Positions 10,401 through 21,841 of a stretch of 30,669 nt of DNA are shown piece after piece. The translations under genes and the position numbers were made by a program. The notes under the pieces are model-generated. The model did no database searches. It was not told the origin of the DNA and was given only the letters and a program-made list of their open reading frames with translations. Numbering within the stretch: position 1 is the stretch's first letter; each line of letters opens with the position of its first letter. The stretch spans positions 1-30,669 of the forward strand of contig QZWS01000068.1 of assembly GCA_004114245.1 (NCBI GenBank), given 5' to 3'. Source of the stretch: Zoopage sp. CT-All. Lineage: Eukaryota; Zoopagomycota; Zoopagomycetes; Zoopagales; Zoopagaceae.

Positions 10401-13400
10401 AATCTCTCCTAGCCAACGATTTCACGACCGCGTCTATGGAAGCTAGAATTGATGCCATGATCAAGGATCACATCAACGATCTGTGTCTTGTCAACGAGTC
10501 GATCGAAACTGCAAAGGAGAGCTTTATGCAGCAGATTGGATCGTGCCAGGACTTTGCAAGGCGATACTTGCAGGCTACACCGCGTGTAAGTCTACGGTAC
10601 AGATGCTTTAGTCTTTCATCGTACGGAGGACTTCCCGGCAATGATTTTAATCAAGTTTGTTGCTTGCCTTTTAGCCGGATGGAACGATCGACGAGAGCAT
10701 GGGTTTTGCGGCCAGCGGCAACACCAGTACCTTGTGCATTAACAAGATTCTGGACATTGAGGAGAATATTTGGTCGCCAATGTTTGGACTGAAGGGCAAG
10801 ATCGATGCCAGCGTTCAGGTTGTCGTCAAAACTTGCAAGAAATACGGCGGAGCTGAAGGCGTCGAAACCCGGACATTGACTGTCCCCTTCGAGCTGAAAA
10901 CTGGCAAAAAGTCCAACGTCGTCTCGCATCGTGCTCAAACGATGCTCTATACCCTATTAATGACGGATCGCTATGGTAAGGCAGCGTCTGACGGACAACC
11001 TCTGGGTTTCAAGTGCGCTCTGGTCGACAGTAAGGAACGGCTTTGCTAACACGCTGATCGCGCTTCCTCGTCTTTCTCTGGTACCATAGACGTGGATGTT
11101 CAGTGGGGGCTATTGTTTTACCTCAAGACAGGAGAGTTCATTCGCGTTCCCGCCCCACACGACGAGATCAGGACAATTTTGATGCAGCGAAATGAGATTG
11201 CGTTTTACGAGGAGCAGAAACTAGCATTGCCGCCTATGGCAAAGTCCACTTCGACCTGCGGCCGTTGCTTCTCATTCTCGTCCTGCACTGTACTACACAA
11301 GCTCCTCGAGGACGGCACAGGTGAAACGTCAGGTATCGGGACCATGTTTGACGAGGCTACCGACCACCTGAACGAGACGCACGTGGAGTTTATGCGCAAG
11401 TGGAATCGTCTTCTGGCTCTGGAGCAAGGGGACGTTGCCAAGTTTCAGAGTCAAATCTGGACCATGCTTTCAGCGGAGCGGCTGGCGGCAGGAAACTGTT
11501 TTAGTAATCTACAATTGATCGAGGAACTGGATGGCGATGGACGCGACATTCATGAACGGCGTGGTAGCGCACTAGCGTCTGTAGCCGCTTTTACGGGCCA
11601 CCGATATCGTTTCAAACTGTCCACGCCCATTGCATCACCCAGTCAACAAACGCTCTCGCAGACTCTTCGTGGCGGGAACTCGCTCCTGAGCTCTAATATT
11701 TCGGTCGGTGATCCCATTGTGGTCTCGTCCGAAAACCAACATTACGCACTCGCAATTGGACAAGTTCTTGATTTGAGCCTTGGCGAGATCATTGTGGGTC
11801 TAGATCGTGCTTTGATGGGACCGCCCATGAAATTGTCAGGATACGATCGGGAGCGGAACCAGGCCTACAGAGGACTGATGGACATTGCTGCGAAACCGCT
11901 ATCTATCACTCAGAGAGGGACGGAGGACTATCACACGCATCTGTCCAAGAACAGGATCACGTTCAGAATCGACAAGGATGAGATGATGGCTGGTTTGGCA
12001 CGAACTCGCAACAACCTTGTTCAGCTATTTCGATCGGATGTGCATGGAGGAGATGCCAAACGGAGACATTTGGTGGTTGACCTTGAGCCGCCTGTGTTCG
12101 ACCCAGTGGAGGTAGCGAGGCACGAGAATGTCGACTTGAATGATGATCAGAGGCGTGCGATTGATGCGGTGCTGTCCGCGAGGGACTATGCACTGATTCT
12201 CGGAATGCCAGGAACAGGAAAGACGACCACGATCGCGCACATCATCCATACGCTGGTAGCCCGCGGAAAGTCAGTCCTTCTGACCTCGTACACCCACTCG
12301 GCTGTCGACAACGTATTGCTCAAGTTGAACGAGGACATCAACATTGTTCGTCTTGGTAACAAGGAAAAGGTCCACCGCGACATTCGGAGGCTGATTCCGG
12401 ACTTTACGGAGCCGCCTTTGAATAGTGTTGAGGCCATCCAGAACTTTTACGGCAGATGCCAGGTTGTTGGGACAACTTGTCTTGGCATTGGCGAGTAAGT
12501 TGATCATTGATTTTCGTTTGCTATTGCCATGCGGGCCAGGGGTATTTCAAAATGTTTATTAATCATGGACCTTATTTTGTGATAACGTAGTCCGATCTTC
12601 ATGACCAAGAGGTTTGACTATTGCATCGTCGACGAGGCGTCGCAGATCACTCTACCTGCGTGCCTTGGGCCTATCCGGTTTGCAGATGTGTTTGTGTTGG
12701 TCGGTGACCATAACCAGCTTCCGCCATTGGTAAGATGCCATGAGGGATCAAGGATGGACATATGCGGATTCGCCTGCTTTGAACAATGCGGCCTGTTATC
12801 TCTTCTCATTCAATTGGAACATATATCTTTTTTCGCGTTTAGGTCAAGAATCCCGAGGCCAAGAAGGACGGTTTTGATCTCAGTCTGTTCAGGATGCTTT
12901 CGGACCGGTATCCGCAATCAGTGACTAGTCTGACGCAACAGTACCGTATGAACCAGGATGTAATGGTCCTGTCCAACACTCTTGTGTACAAGAACCAGTT
13001 GCGCTGTGCCAATGACGAGGTAGCCAACAAGGTCCTCGAGATACCGGCCATGGCCCGATTCAGGAGACACTGCCATCCGCTCAAACTCGCTGACGTCTTT
13101 TCAGACAACAACGACACTGCCGCCGTGAATGGCTGTCAGGGACACTCCTCTTCGAAGCCGTGCTGGCTGGAGCAGTGCTTGGATCCTCAACGATCTGTGG
13201 TGTTTATCGACACGGATGATGTGCCCGCGCATGAGGTGCAAGTCGGGAGCTCGACGCAGAACCCGACCGAGGCTCTGTTGGTGCGGCAATTGACCGAAGC
13301 CTTGATCAGTGGGGGCGTTTCAGAGGACGACATTGGCATCATCTCGGTTCTTCGTGCTCAGCTCAAGGTCCTGGGGAGACTGTTGCGCTCTCGTCCGCTG

Positions 13401-13988
13401 CTCGACATTCACACGGTGGATCGGTACCAGGGCAAGGACAAGGAGTGTGTGATTGTATCACTGGTGCGGTCGAATGCTGAACAGCATGTGGGCGAGCTTT
13501 TGAAGGACTGGCGACGGATCAATGTGGCATTCACGCGGGCCAAGAGAAAGCTGGTGATTTTTGGGTCGAGGCAGACTCTCCAAGGGTCGCCGGTGTTTGA
13601 GCAGTTTCTGAAGCTGATGGAGCAGCAGGATTGGATCCTGAAGATTGCAGCGCAGGCACAGCATCAGCACCCGAGTCTGTCCGCACCCTGGTCAACGTCC
13701 AAGTCATTACCGCCGTCATCGTCGTCGCATATTCAGTCGCTGACGCGGACGAGGAAGGGTCCTGGTGGGCGACCGACGCTGTTGGAGAGGCTGATTGATG
13801 AGAAGGACGAAGAAGAGGAGGAAGAGGACAAGGAGAACATGCAGCGTGCTGCTTTGGCGCTGAAAGATTCTCGTGCGCAGGAGAGCAAGACCATGGTGGG
13901 AGGTAAGGGCACCAGGGTGATACGAGCCAAGCCCGAGGCGGTGCTGCGCGCGATGCCCATCTGCAAGAACATTCTCGACAGCCTGTAA
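7415..13988 (+). CDS. DNA2: DNA replication ATP-dependent nuclease/helicase DNA2
   Basis: DNA2 trims long Okazaki flaps and resects double-strand breaks. Twelve exons fit: 7415-7522, 7620-7998, 8088-8528, 8622-8686, 8789-9664, 9757-9861 (or from 9769), 9988-10057, 10161-10585, 10675-10975, 11090-12494, 12591-12729 and 12843-13988, giving about 1819 aa. The first 600 residues are Ser/Pro-rich and disordered, with a PCNA-type motif QASLSSFF at aa 36-43. The RecB-type nuclease shows the helix MLHELF (near 757), GKIDA (near 865) and PFELKTGK (near 895). The iron-sulfur cysteines fit the family: one near 730 and CX2CX5C near 979-988. The SF1 helicase shows [10 protein letters not shown] (near 1295), VDEASQI (near 1405), [14 protein letters not shown] and [12 protein letters not shown] (near 1663). 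The tail has an acidic Glu/Asp run. The ATG lies in CCACCATGC, a good initiation context. It is longer than the 1522-aa yeast protein, mostly through the N-terminus. Confidence 0.97.
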
Positions 13989-14536
13989 AAGCCCTTCACA
14001 GGGTGTTATCAAATAGATGAGCCATGCAAACATCATAACATTGGTCAACCGCAATAGCGTGTGCCGTGGCCATGCACGCAATGACCCTGTTTGGGCTGGT
14101 CACCAAATGAAATTATTTTTTTGCGTTAGTGCAATCTTGTGCACCCCTGCTTAAACCTCGCACGCTGTCGCTCTCGTCCGCTTCTCTTCGCTTCCTCTGC
14201 TTCACCACCCGTGCCCCCCTATCCGTCCCCATTCGCCTCATTCACAGAACACACTCACACACAGACACCCTTGCCCATAACCGCAGCCAGGCCAATCCCT
14301 TCGCCCATCTCGCAGCCAGGCATCTCGTCAGTCCCATCACCTTCACCCAGGGCGAAACAGCTCTCTCTCTCTCGGGCAGCACTAAAAAACCTTAAAAGGG
14401 ACACGACTTTCCCGCTCATCTCTCGTGTTGTTCCTTGTTTCTCTTTTTCTCAATTCCCTTGCCACTTGCTCTTTCCCCTTCCACTTTCAGTCTCTCCTTC
14501 TCTTCGTCCTCATCCCCCTGCCCATCAACAGCGACA
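13989..14536 (+). promoter_or_regulatory. Intergenic region: DNA2 3' end and promoter of the FMN-binding protein gene
   Basis: The first part should hold the DNA2 3' UTR. From about 14140 the sequence becomes strongly pyrimidine-rich, with CACACAC and CTCTCTC runs, and continues so up to the start at 14537. A weak TATA-like stretch, TTAAAAGGG, is at about 14391-14399. Open frames here are low-complexity and I do not call a gene. Confidence 0.5.
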
Positions 14537-15848
14537 ATGACCTCGTCCTTGCAGGCTGTGGAGAGAACCCTCTCGGAATTGAACCTTTTAGGCCCCGACG
14601 GCTGGCCCGAGTGGACCCAGGTGCTGCAGAAGGCACACAAGGCCAATTATGGTCGCAGCGACGACCCCAGTAAGTATATAAACATACCCACCACCATTAA
14701 GCAACACCACACAAAGCTGAGTACTTGTGTGTCTTACGCTTAGCTTACCCCTGTTATGTCATCAATAGTCTACCTGCATTTGGCGTCCAAGACAAGGCTC
14801 GGCGCAGTGGCGTTGCTGGCGGTGCAGTTCCAAGACTTTTTGCAGGAGGATGGGCGCTATCTGCTTTTCCAGATGTCGATGACGGACCAGCACTTGCTCT
14901 CGACCATCCAGAGTAATCAAGTCGGACAACTGGCTTGGTAATGAACGTTTTGCGCTTCTTTATATAAATTGCTCGCTCGATGGAGCATATCGACTGATGA
15001 GACAAAACCGGGGGGGGGCATTTTTTTTTTCTTTTGTTTCGTATAATAGGCAGATGCCAAAGTCGCGAGAGTACTTTCATTTGACGGGCAAGTTCTACAT
15101 CTGCTCGGCACCAAGACAGGTCACACGTTACTCGCCTCCAGTCCTGCCCCATGTCAGCAACACCACAGAGGATCTGGCCGCTCAGCGTCAAATCTCGAAC
15201 CAGTTTTGGGAAGCAAAGCGATTGGAACAGTGGCGCAAGCTCCCAGCAAAGGCAAGGGCCTCGTATACTTGGCCAACTTCAGGAAGTGCACCCAAGGCTC
15301 CTGCATCTGCGTTCCAGTGCTTGGCTATGGAGGACATGACCCAGCAGGATGCTAATGCGAATGGCAGTAACGGCAAGACCAACAATCGCGATAGTCTCAT
15401 GTCTCAGGATGGAACACCCAACTCTGTGTCTTCACCTTCGTCGCCCTCGTCCGTCACGTCCTTCCGCACGCGCTGGAACGCCTTTTCGGGAGCTGCAGGA
15501 GCGGATCAGGACAATAATAACACACCGTTGTCACCTACGGGTAGCGTGGGCAGCAGCAGCAGCAAGCTTCGGAACGATAACCCGGCAAAGATTCTGCACG
15601 ACATCGCGCTGGATAACTTTTGTCTGTTGGTGTTCAAGCCCTTGGATATTGTTCACTTTGAGTCTTCGGCGCTTCCGCCCAAGAGAACCGTAAGTTCTGT
15701 CTTTTTACAAGGATGGTTCAATTGCTGTTTGACGATAACACCCTCGGATGAGGATGGTTTCATTAACGTTGTTTTGATTTCTGATGTTGAATAGATCTAT
15801 ACCACGGATGCGGCTGGACAATGGGCCATGAACGAAGCGAACCCTTAA
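14537..15848 (+). CDS. Alr4036-family FMN-binding split-barrel protein (pyridoxamine 5'-phosphate oxidase-like)
   Basis: Four exons (14537-14669, 14769-14937, 15050-15689, 15795-15848) give 331 aa with matching phases. The start WPEWTQVLQKA is typical of the family, followed by the split-barrel strands (HLASKTRLGAVALLAVQFQDF, split here by exon phase; LLFQMSMTDQH; a WQMPKSREYFHLTGKF strand built across intron 2) and the helix ASNQFWEAKRLEQWRKLP-like segment near 15190-15240. The domain ends in DNFCLLVFKPLDIVHFESS and IYTTDAAGQWAMNEANP, where a Trp close to the C-terminus is characteristic. A Ser/Asn-rich stretch of roughly 80 residues (15330-15590) interrupts the domain. Family members bind FMN; their substrate is generally unknown, and this is not the canonical vitamin B6 enzyme PNPO. 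Two AATAAA signals follow at 15999-16008. Confidence 0.87.
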
Positions 15849-16121
15849 AAAAGTTAGAGGTGGAAGTCGTACATTGGCCATATCACAGGGAACAGCTTTC
15901 CGTCTCAGTCTATCTCTTTCTCTCTATACACACTCTCTCAACATTCTATCAATCTATCTACATTCTATCTATCTACATTCACTCAGCAAAGGAATTAAAA
16001 TAAAATAAAAGCAATTGCTCTTCCATGTTTCATCCTTTCTACCATCGTTTGTTGTGTTTTCATTTTTCCATGTTATTATTACATCAAAATTTTGTTGTTT
16101 GATGCTAGTCGTAATTATGTC
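15849..16121. other. Convergent 3' region with CTAT repeats and polyadenylation signals
   Basis: Lies between the stop codons of the FMN-binding protein gene (+) and RPP40 (-). It contains an imperfect tetranucleotide repeat of CTAT/CTAC units (about 15945-15980) and overlapping AATAAA words at 15999-16004 and 16003-16008 in the + orientation, which probably end the upstream transcript. Nothing coding is visible. Confidence 0.6.
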
Positions 16122-17876
16122 CTACGAGTGCGCATCATGGGCCGCGACGTGCTCCAATAACACATAGACATCCTTGTCGGGATGCTCCTTGTCTGTGAGT
16201 TGGATGTTCTTGGACCAGAGAAAGAAAGAGTACATATTCTCTCCACTCATAAGATGTCCGTGCTCACGACCTATCCACGATATGGGTGAATCCTGGAATC
16301 CCCATACTGTCATGTTGCTCCATTCTGGGCCCAACTCCTTGTCGAGCAGCGATCTGTTGGTGGTAGAAAATCGTAAAATTAGCATTTTAAAAAAAGGAAA
16401 AGAGTGAGATTTTTTTTCAAAACAAGAAGAAAAAGAGTAGTTCAATGGCGGGAACAAGCCGAGAGATAACTTTAGAAGGTGTTATTGATTGACAATTACC
16501 GAAGCGTGCCCAAGATGCGGAGAATGGATGGGGAGGGGATCAGTCCAGAGATCTCCAAGAGAGATCCTGACGACTTGACGACCTCGTCCGTCTTTTGTAG
16601 CGGGCTGGAATACACACATAGAAACGGATCAATTGAATCTCCAAATGCGATTCTGTAAATCCCACACAGCAGAACGTTCAAGAAACAATGTAAAATGGAA
16701 CAGTTAGACAACAGCAGCGATTTTCCAGATCATGGAGAAAACTTATGTCCTATAGAGAAGAAAAAGAACTTCTTACCTATCAGATTGCATGGCAGCCAAG
16801 CCCACCCATTCATACAATGCAGAAACGTCCTTTCGCCAACGAAGTTCATTCTTCCCAATGGTCCTGATCACGGTCGTGTCTGGCACGATAATGTCGTTTA
16901 ACGTCCTGCACTGGATCCTATATGCCATCTGCTTCGCCCTTGCTGATGCTGGAAACTCGAGTGGCAAAGAAATGCCGAGCGGATCAACACTGGCAAGGAC
17001 CATAGGGAAGACTGTGCTGAGAGTATTTTCAAAGCACCATTTTATCCGATCAAAACCTGGTTTGCCGGGGATCATGGCCGGAGCCAGGAGGTCGATCTCG
17101 ACCACGTAGCGTTGCCGATCAGGGTGGAATTTCGAAGGTGATCCTGTTAATCCGAGTTGTTCGTACGAGTCTTTGGTGAGCGAAAGGATCATTTTTCCTG
17201 CCACGAGAAAGAAAAAGTTGGGTTCGTTAGAATAATGGATCGAAAAGATGGATGTGATCGGTGTATCAAGCTTGGCGCAAAAGTACCTTTTCCATCGATG
17301 CAGACTACATCATGTGTGTCGATTCCACCTTGGACAGACAAGGCAATTAGGCCTGAAAGGAGACACGGGCATTCACAAGGGACGGTCCTCTGAGTTAGCC
17401 ATTGGATCCGCAGATGTGCATAAGAGAAAACTTGAGCGGATCAGCGATGGCTGAAGAGTGCCTCTTACCGTTGCGGATGTATTGCATGAAGGCTGATGTG
17501 AGGAAGAGCGAGAGCGGGACATGGGCGTGGTAGTAGTGCGTATCCCGAGAAAGCGCGTTTGTGAGCGACGAGAGACTTGCTGGATCGAGAGTTGCTGGTA
17601 GGAAGATCTGGACCTATTTAACACCGTAACATATACAAAGAGGCGTGCCTGGATCAGATCGGCTGTATTGGATGGCCCTGGAGGCAATTGAGGAGAGAAA
17701 GAATAGGACAGAGGTGCGGCACGAATGGATCATATTGACGTGAGAGCGCGTACCTTGTGGTTGAAGGGGTGGTTCTGTATGCAGCGTTCGTGCAGCTGTT
17801 TGGGCGAGTCGAAAGAGTAATGGGACATGAACAACTGCGACCGTGGCGGATCGGCCTTTGGGTAGAATGTAGACAT
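16122..17876 (-). CDS. RPP40: Ribonuclease P/MRP protein subunit RPP40
   Basis: Rpp40 is a protein subunit of nuclear RNase P and RNase MRP, which mature tRNA 5' ends and rRNA. I read six minus-strand exons: 17876-17754, 17613-17469, 17352-17287, 17197-16777, 16604-16500 and 16353-16122, together 363 aa with all phases closing. Family hallmarks visible are HKVQIFLPATLDPASL near the N-terminus, MILSLTKDSYEQLGLTG, RYVVEIDLLAPAMIPGKPGF with a following WCFENTL, and the C-terminal WSNMTVWGFQDSPISW, GREHGHLMSGENMYSFFLW. These blocks occur in the same order as in animal RPP40. The start ATG at 17876 is the first in frame and lies 504 bases from the divergent DCP1 start. RPP40 is not among the S. 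cerevisiae RNase P subunits as I recall them, so its presence suits a lineage outside that clade. Confidence 0.9.
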
Positions 17877-18380
17877 TGTTGTGAGTCCTGTTGGCTATCC
17901 TGCTTTCCTGTTGTTCCTGTTGTTCCTGTTTTCCCTGTCAGTCGTGAGAGTTGGGTAACCTTCCTGGAGAGATGTGTCGATGTCTAGAAGCGTTGTTTGC
18001 AACTTTGCGGCCACACGGAAATAACGGGCACTATTTCCAACAGCCGATCGACGTGTGTCTGTATGAGACTGAGCAAGGTGCTTGTGACCGTGCGCCTGTC
18101 TTGCCTTGCCCTTGTCGTATCATATATCGTGCTTCTGTTTCTTCATCGCCATCTGCCTCTTCATTCACTCCCCCTATTTCCCGCCTGCTCTTCCTTGTTT
18201 GAATCGTGCTTGCATAACCACCCGCTCGCAAGGAGACACATCACCTTTCTTCTTCTCCAGCCTTCTCTTCTCTTTCTCGTTCTTCACTCATCAAGCAAAG
18301 AAAACAAGACGCATTAACGTGCTATTCTTCGACACAAAATACACTCCACTACTACATCGTCACAAAAGAACCCGCCAACC
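17877..18380. promoter_or_regulatory. Divergent promoter shared by RPP40 and DCP1
   Basis: The 504 bases between the two start codons contain no supported gene. Next to RPP40 is a short direct repeat of TTCCTGTTG units (about 17905-17931), which reads as a purine-rich CAACAGGAA repeat in the RPP40 5' leader. Toward DCP1 (about 18095-18300) the DNA is CT-rich with no clear TATA box, like other housekeeping promoters in the window. Confidence 0.65.
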
Positions 18381-20555
18381 ATGAACAAGTCAGCGCGCAA
18401 GGCTGTCAATCTGAGCGTGCTTCAGCGACACGATGCCCACATATCCGACATCATCGACAGCTCCAGCTACGTTGTCGTCTACAAGTTTGACGAGGCTTCT
18501 CAGGCTTGGGTATGCGCGTCATGTGTGTTCGCTCCGTCCTGACCGTGAAAGCGAGCGGATGGCCGATGAAATCCGTAATTCTGCCTTTTTACTCAAAAGA
18601 AGCTGTTCGTTATTGCACTTTGCTATCTGCTTCCCAACTCTTGCTATACTCTGCCGTCCTGTCGACACTCGCTCTTTCGCTCTCTGTTGTCCCGCCGTCC
18701 GAATGCCCATCCTTGTTCTGTCACCGCGTCCGATACCGATACTCCTTCCGTATGCCTATATTGCCCTTCCGCCATGATATGTGTCCTTTTGTTTTACATT
18801 TCCTCTCTTTTCTGCACCACAGACTAAGAAGGGCGTAGAAGGCACAATGTTTGTTTTCAAGAGGTTCGTTTTTTTTACTATTGCTCTGTGTGAACCGTAG
18901 GCAAGTACTTGACATCTTCTTTCCAGATACTAACTCATGTTCCCGTAAACTACAATAGGTCAACTGCTCCTTCATATGGATTCTTCATCATGAACCGCCT
19001 GGGACTGGACAACTTGATGGCCGACCTGACCGCAGACATGGCACTTCAGCTCACCTCAGACTATATTATTTATCGGGATGAAAAAGGTGCGATGGGGCAT
19101 CAGTCGTCCTTGTATATCAATAGCGCGCTTGACACCTGCCTCGAGAACACCTTTTAATCCTCGAGGGCATTCGTCCACACTACACTTTCTCTGCGGGAAT
19201 TCGATAGATATTCACGGTATCTGGATTTATGAGCCTGCGGATCGAGACAGGATTGGCGAGAAGCTACTGGAGTGAGTTTTAGTGACAATCCGTGGACATT
19301 GTTTGTTTGAGCTGGTCACCCTGGCTTGTGCGACAAGGTTCTCATCTCGACCCTTCCACCTATCATTCTGTCAATCTGTAGTTGCTGTAAACGAGCAAAG
19401 GAAGAGTCGCCAGTTGCTGCGACGCAGTCACCTCCAACACCCAGACGACCCGCCGTAGAACAAAAGCGCATGGAACATTCCCCAAAAACTACCACGGTAG
19501 AACCTGCACCAGCGGATTCACTCTCAAGGATGCTGAATGAAGCCATGTCTAGGGCTCGAGTGTCCGAGGTCTCGGGTACTCCTATCGCACCCCAGGCGAA
19601 ACATCAATTGCAATCTTCCAGGGACAATGACCAGGCGCACGCACAGGAGATACCCCGCAATGACCACTCCTTGCCCAGTAATACTGAACAAAGCGGTGTC
19701 CGCAGTGAATCCAACAATTCGTCGTCCAAGGGCGAAATACCGTCATTTTTGCTCGCCATCATTTCCAAGGAGAAGGAGAAGGAGCAATCACCAGATCAAC
19801 AGCAGGCCTCGCCCCTACTAAAACAGCAGAATGTTAGATCTCTGGACTCAAAACAATCCATGCTTCTCAACTCATTGACAGGATCAGGGAGCAGCATGAA
19901 TGGAGACCGTCGGGGCAGTAGTACCCAGCATGGACCACCTCTTTCTGCAGAGCTGCTACCTGCATCTGTGATGCCCAGTGGTTTGTACTCTTCCAACAAC
20001 AGCAACCGACCCAATGGTGTTGGGGCGAACGCTGGAGGGCAAGCGACCCAGCAACAGGGTCATCGTTCATCCCCTTCCTTTGCCATTGCAAACGCAACAC
20101 TGTTGAACCGACCGAATGGCATGGCAGCGCATGGCTCACCTCTGCAACCACCCACGTTTGCATATTCTCCCGGGATGATGCCCTCGCCTCTTGCCATGCC
20201 TCCCATACCCATGATGCATCCCCCACCCCCATCCATGAACGGAGGTCCACACCATCCTCCACCCCCTCCGATGCCCTTCCAACACCATATGGCGATGGCC
20301 TCACGCGGTCTCCCAATGGGCATGCCTCCGCAGCCCCCTATGCCTGAGACCAGCTTTCCAGCAGATGCGATGCATGCCGCTATGGGCGCAGTCGGATTCA
20401 TGCAACAACAGCAACGTGGATTTGTGAGCCGAGGAACCGAGGTGATGCCCAAGGCAGAGTTTTCTCAGCAATTCCTGGGACTGGTCCAGAACGATCCTCA
20501 GTTCATGGACGTCCTGTATTCGAATTACACGGCTGTCGTGGCACGGAGAGGATAA
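18381..20555 (+). CDS. DCP1: mRNA-decapping enzyme subunit DCP1
   Basis: DCP1 is the EVH1-fold activator of the decapping enzyme DCP2 and acts in P-bodies. Five exons (18381-18509, 18823-18863, 18959-19086, 19208-19271, 19382-20555) give 511 aa. The EVH1 domain fills about aa 1-120: NLSVLQRHDAHISDIIDSS, YVVVYKF, then after the splice TKKGVEGTMFVFKR, SYGFFIMNRLGLDNL and GIWIYEPADRDRIGEKLL, the standard order of DCP1 blocks. The rest is a long disordered tail rich in Ser, Gln, Asn and Pro, with IPSFLLAIISKE near the middle, a Pro/Met-rich stretch and a C-terminal amphipathic segment EFSQQFLGLVQNDPQFMDVL that could be an interaction or oligomerisation helix. Intron 1 is long for this locus (313 bases). 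An AATAAA is at 20675-20680. Confidence 0.93.
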
Positions 20556-21035
20556 GATGCTGCCTTTACCTCTCTTTTTATGTAGTTTTTTTCTGCTTAG
20601 TCTATGCCACGCATCTGTGCCTTTTTGACGCGTGAAGTGGTCGCTCTGCTCAGATCCAAGATGGGTGTCCCGAAAATAAAGAGGCCATGTTCAGAAACTC
20701 TGCTGCCCCTTAGAGGCCTTGCCTATGCTAACAGGGTGTGAATGCGCTATTTCCTGGCGAATCTGGATGTTTAAGTTTCTTCTGCACATTCATACCCCCG
20801 CGTCTGAGGAACACACTTCATTGTTCTGTTTCTCGACCATTTGCACCCCTTGATCTGAAGTATATCGTCCCCTGGTATCCCCTTGCTGCTGAACTGTGTT
20901 ATTTTAGAACACTACATCTGCCAGACTTCCAGCTCTATTTCGCGTTCGTTTCGCAGTGGCACTCCTTGATCTCGAGGTATTCCTCCTTTTTTGAACCGCT
21001 TCCTAAGGCATGTCCCGTCGTTTTGCGTTCGTGTA
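20556..21035. other. Convergent intergenic region, DCP1 and metalloprotease 3' ends
   Basis: Contains the DCP1 3' end with an AATAAA at 20675-20680, about 120 bases past the stop. The remainder is unremarkable, T-rich DNA and should also include the 3' UTR of the minus-strand metalloprotease. No RNA gene or repeat was recognised. Confidence 0.5.
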
Positions 21036-21779
21036 TCAACTCGTCGTGGCCGCCAACTCTCTTTCCCAGTAGAACCGGCCGGTGGCTACTTTGACTGACG
21101 TTGGGGAGACAAAGTCGATAGCTGCACAGGTGCAGACCCGTCCTTTTGTCCGGTGGAGTTTACATGAGACTGGGTGTCCAAACCCTTTGTCGTAAAAGTG
21201 TATAGCACGACAATCGGATGCGGTAATGGATTGGAGTGAGAGCACACTCGTCTTCATGATCCAGTTGGAATCGTATAGCGTAGCGTTCCAGATCTTTCGT
21301 TGGTCGTTCCTTTCTTCGTGTGCGAGGCCGATCAAATGTCCAAGCTCGTGAACAAATGTCAAGAGAGCGTTGTTCGCGTTCAAGTTGGAGAGCCGGGTGC
21401 CGTCGATCATAACGGTGGTCCTCATGAATGGATACTGGTATGGGAAAAAGGAGCAACCGATCGCAGCAGTGTCGTTACATACTGTACCGTTCGAAACGAA
21501 AAACCAAACGTTTGCCTCAGACATGGCGGATGTCGCATTATTATAGTGCCAGTTGTTAAAGAAGGATAGCGAATGCAAACCGTTATCATTGCACGTCTCT
21601 GTCCACATATCCATGGCGTCCCTGATCAATTGGGTCAGAGCAGCGATCCTTCCCGAGAGAACTGGAGCGGTTGCGACAGAGAATGTTATACGCGTTCTGT
21701 TCCAGACCGCTAATGTCCACGTGCCTGTATTACTGTCAAGCATCCATCGAGATCTTTTTGGGTCAATCCGACGAGTCAT
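21036..21779 (-). CDS. Matrixin-like zinc metalloprotease (metzincin), intronless
   Basis: A single uninterrupted frame of 247 aa. It has the full metzincin zinc site HELGHLIGLAH (His144, Glu145, His148, His154), a Met-turn candidate IMK (Met175) and a following ITASDCRAIHFYDKGFG segment that matches the last helix and Tyr-Gly end of M10-type catalytic domains. Upstream, ITFSVATAPV and an AMDMWTE segment fit the first strand and helix of that fold. It therefore looks catalytically complete. No signal peptide or prodomain is visible: the frame opens with MTRRIDPKRSRW, and a TATA-like box only 55 bases upstream of the ATG leaves little room for another exon. Extra cysteines near the C-terminus (206, 216, 218) could form disulfides. 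It could act inside the cell or leave by an unconventional route; the family otherwise degrades extracellular protein. Confidence 0.82.
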   Translation of the reverse strand: MTRRIDPKRSRWMLDSNTGTWTLAVWNRTRITFSVATAPVLSGRIAALTQLIRDAMDMWTETCNDNGLHSLSFFNNWHYNNATSAMSEANVWFFVSNGTVCNDTAAIGCSFFPYQYPFMRTTVMIDGTRLSNLNANNALLTFVHELGHLIGLAHEERNDQRKIWNATLYDSNWIMKTSVLSLQSITASDCRAIHFYDKGFGHPVSCKLHRTKGRVCTCAAIDFVSPTSVKVATGRFYWERELAATTS

Positions 21780-21833
21780 CGTTCACCTCCCTTACAGGAT
21801 GCGTGCATCTGAAGCACAGGTCTGAGCTGACAG

Positions 21834-21841
21834 TATAAATA
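21834..21841. promoter_or_regulatory. TATA-like box upstream of the metalloprotease gene
   Basis: TATAAATA on the + strand, reading TATTTATA toward the metalloprotease, 55 bases before its ATG. The better match to the consensus is in the + orientation, but no + strand gene near here is supported, so I assign it to the metalloprotease. Confidence 0.45.

Noticed and set aside
19867-20452. Long minus-strand frames opposite DCP1
   Set aside because: They mirror the Pro/Met-rich DCP1 tail and give Gly-rich low-complexity translation only.
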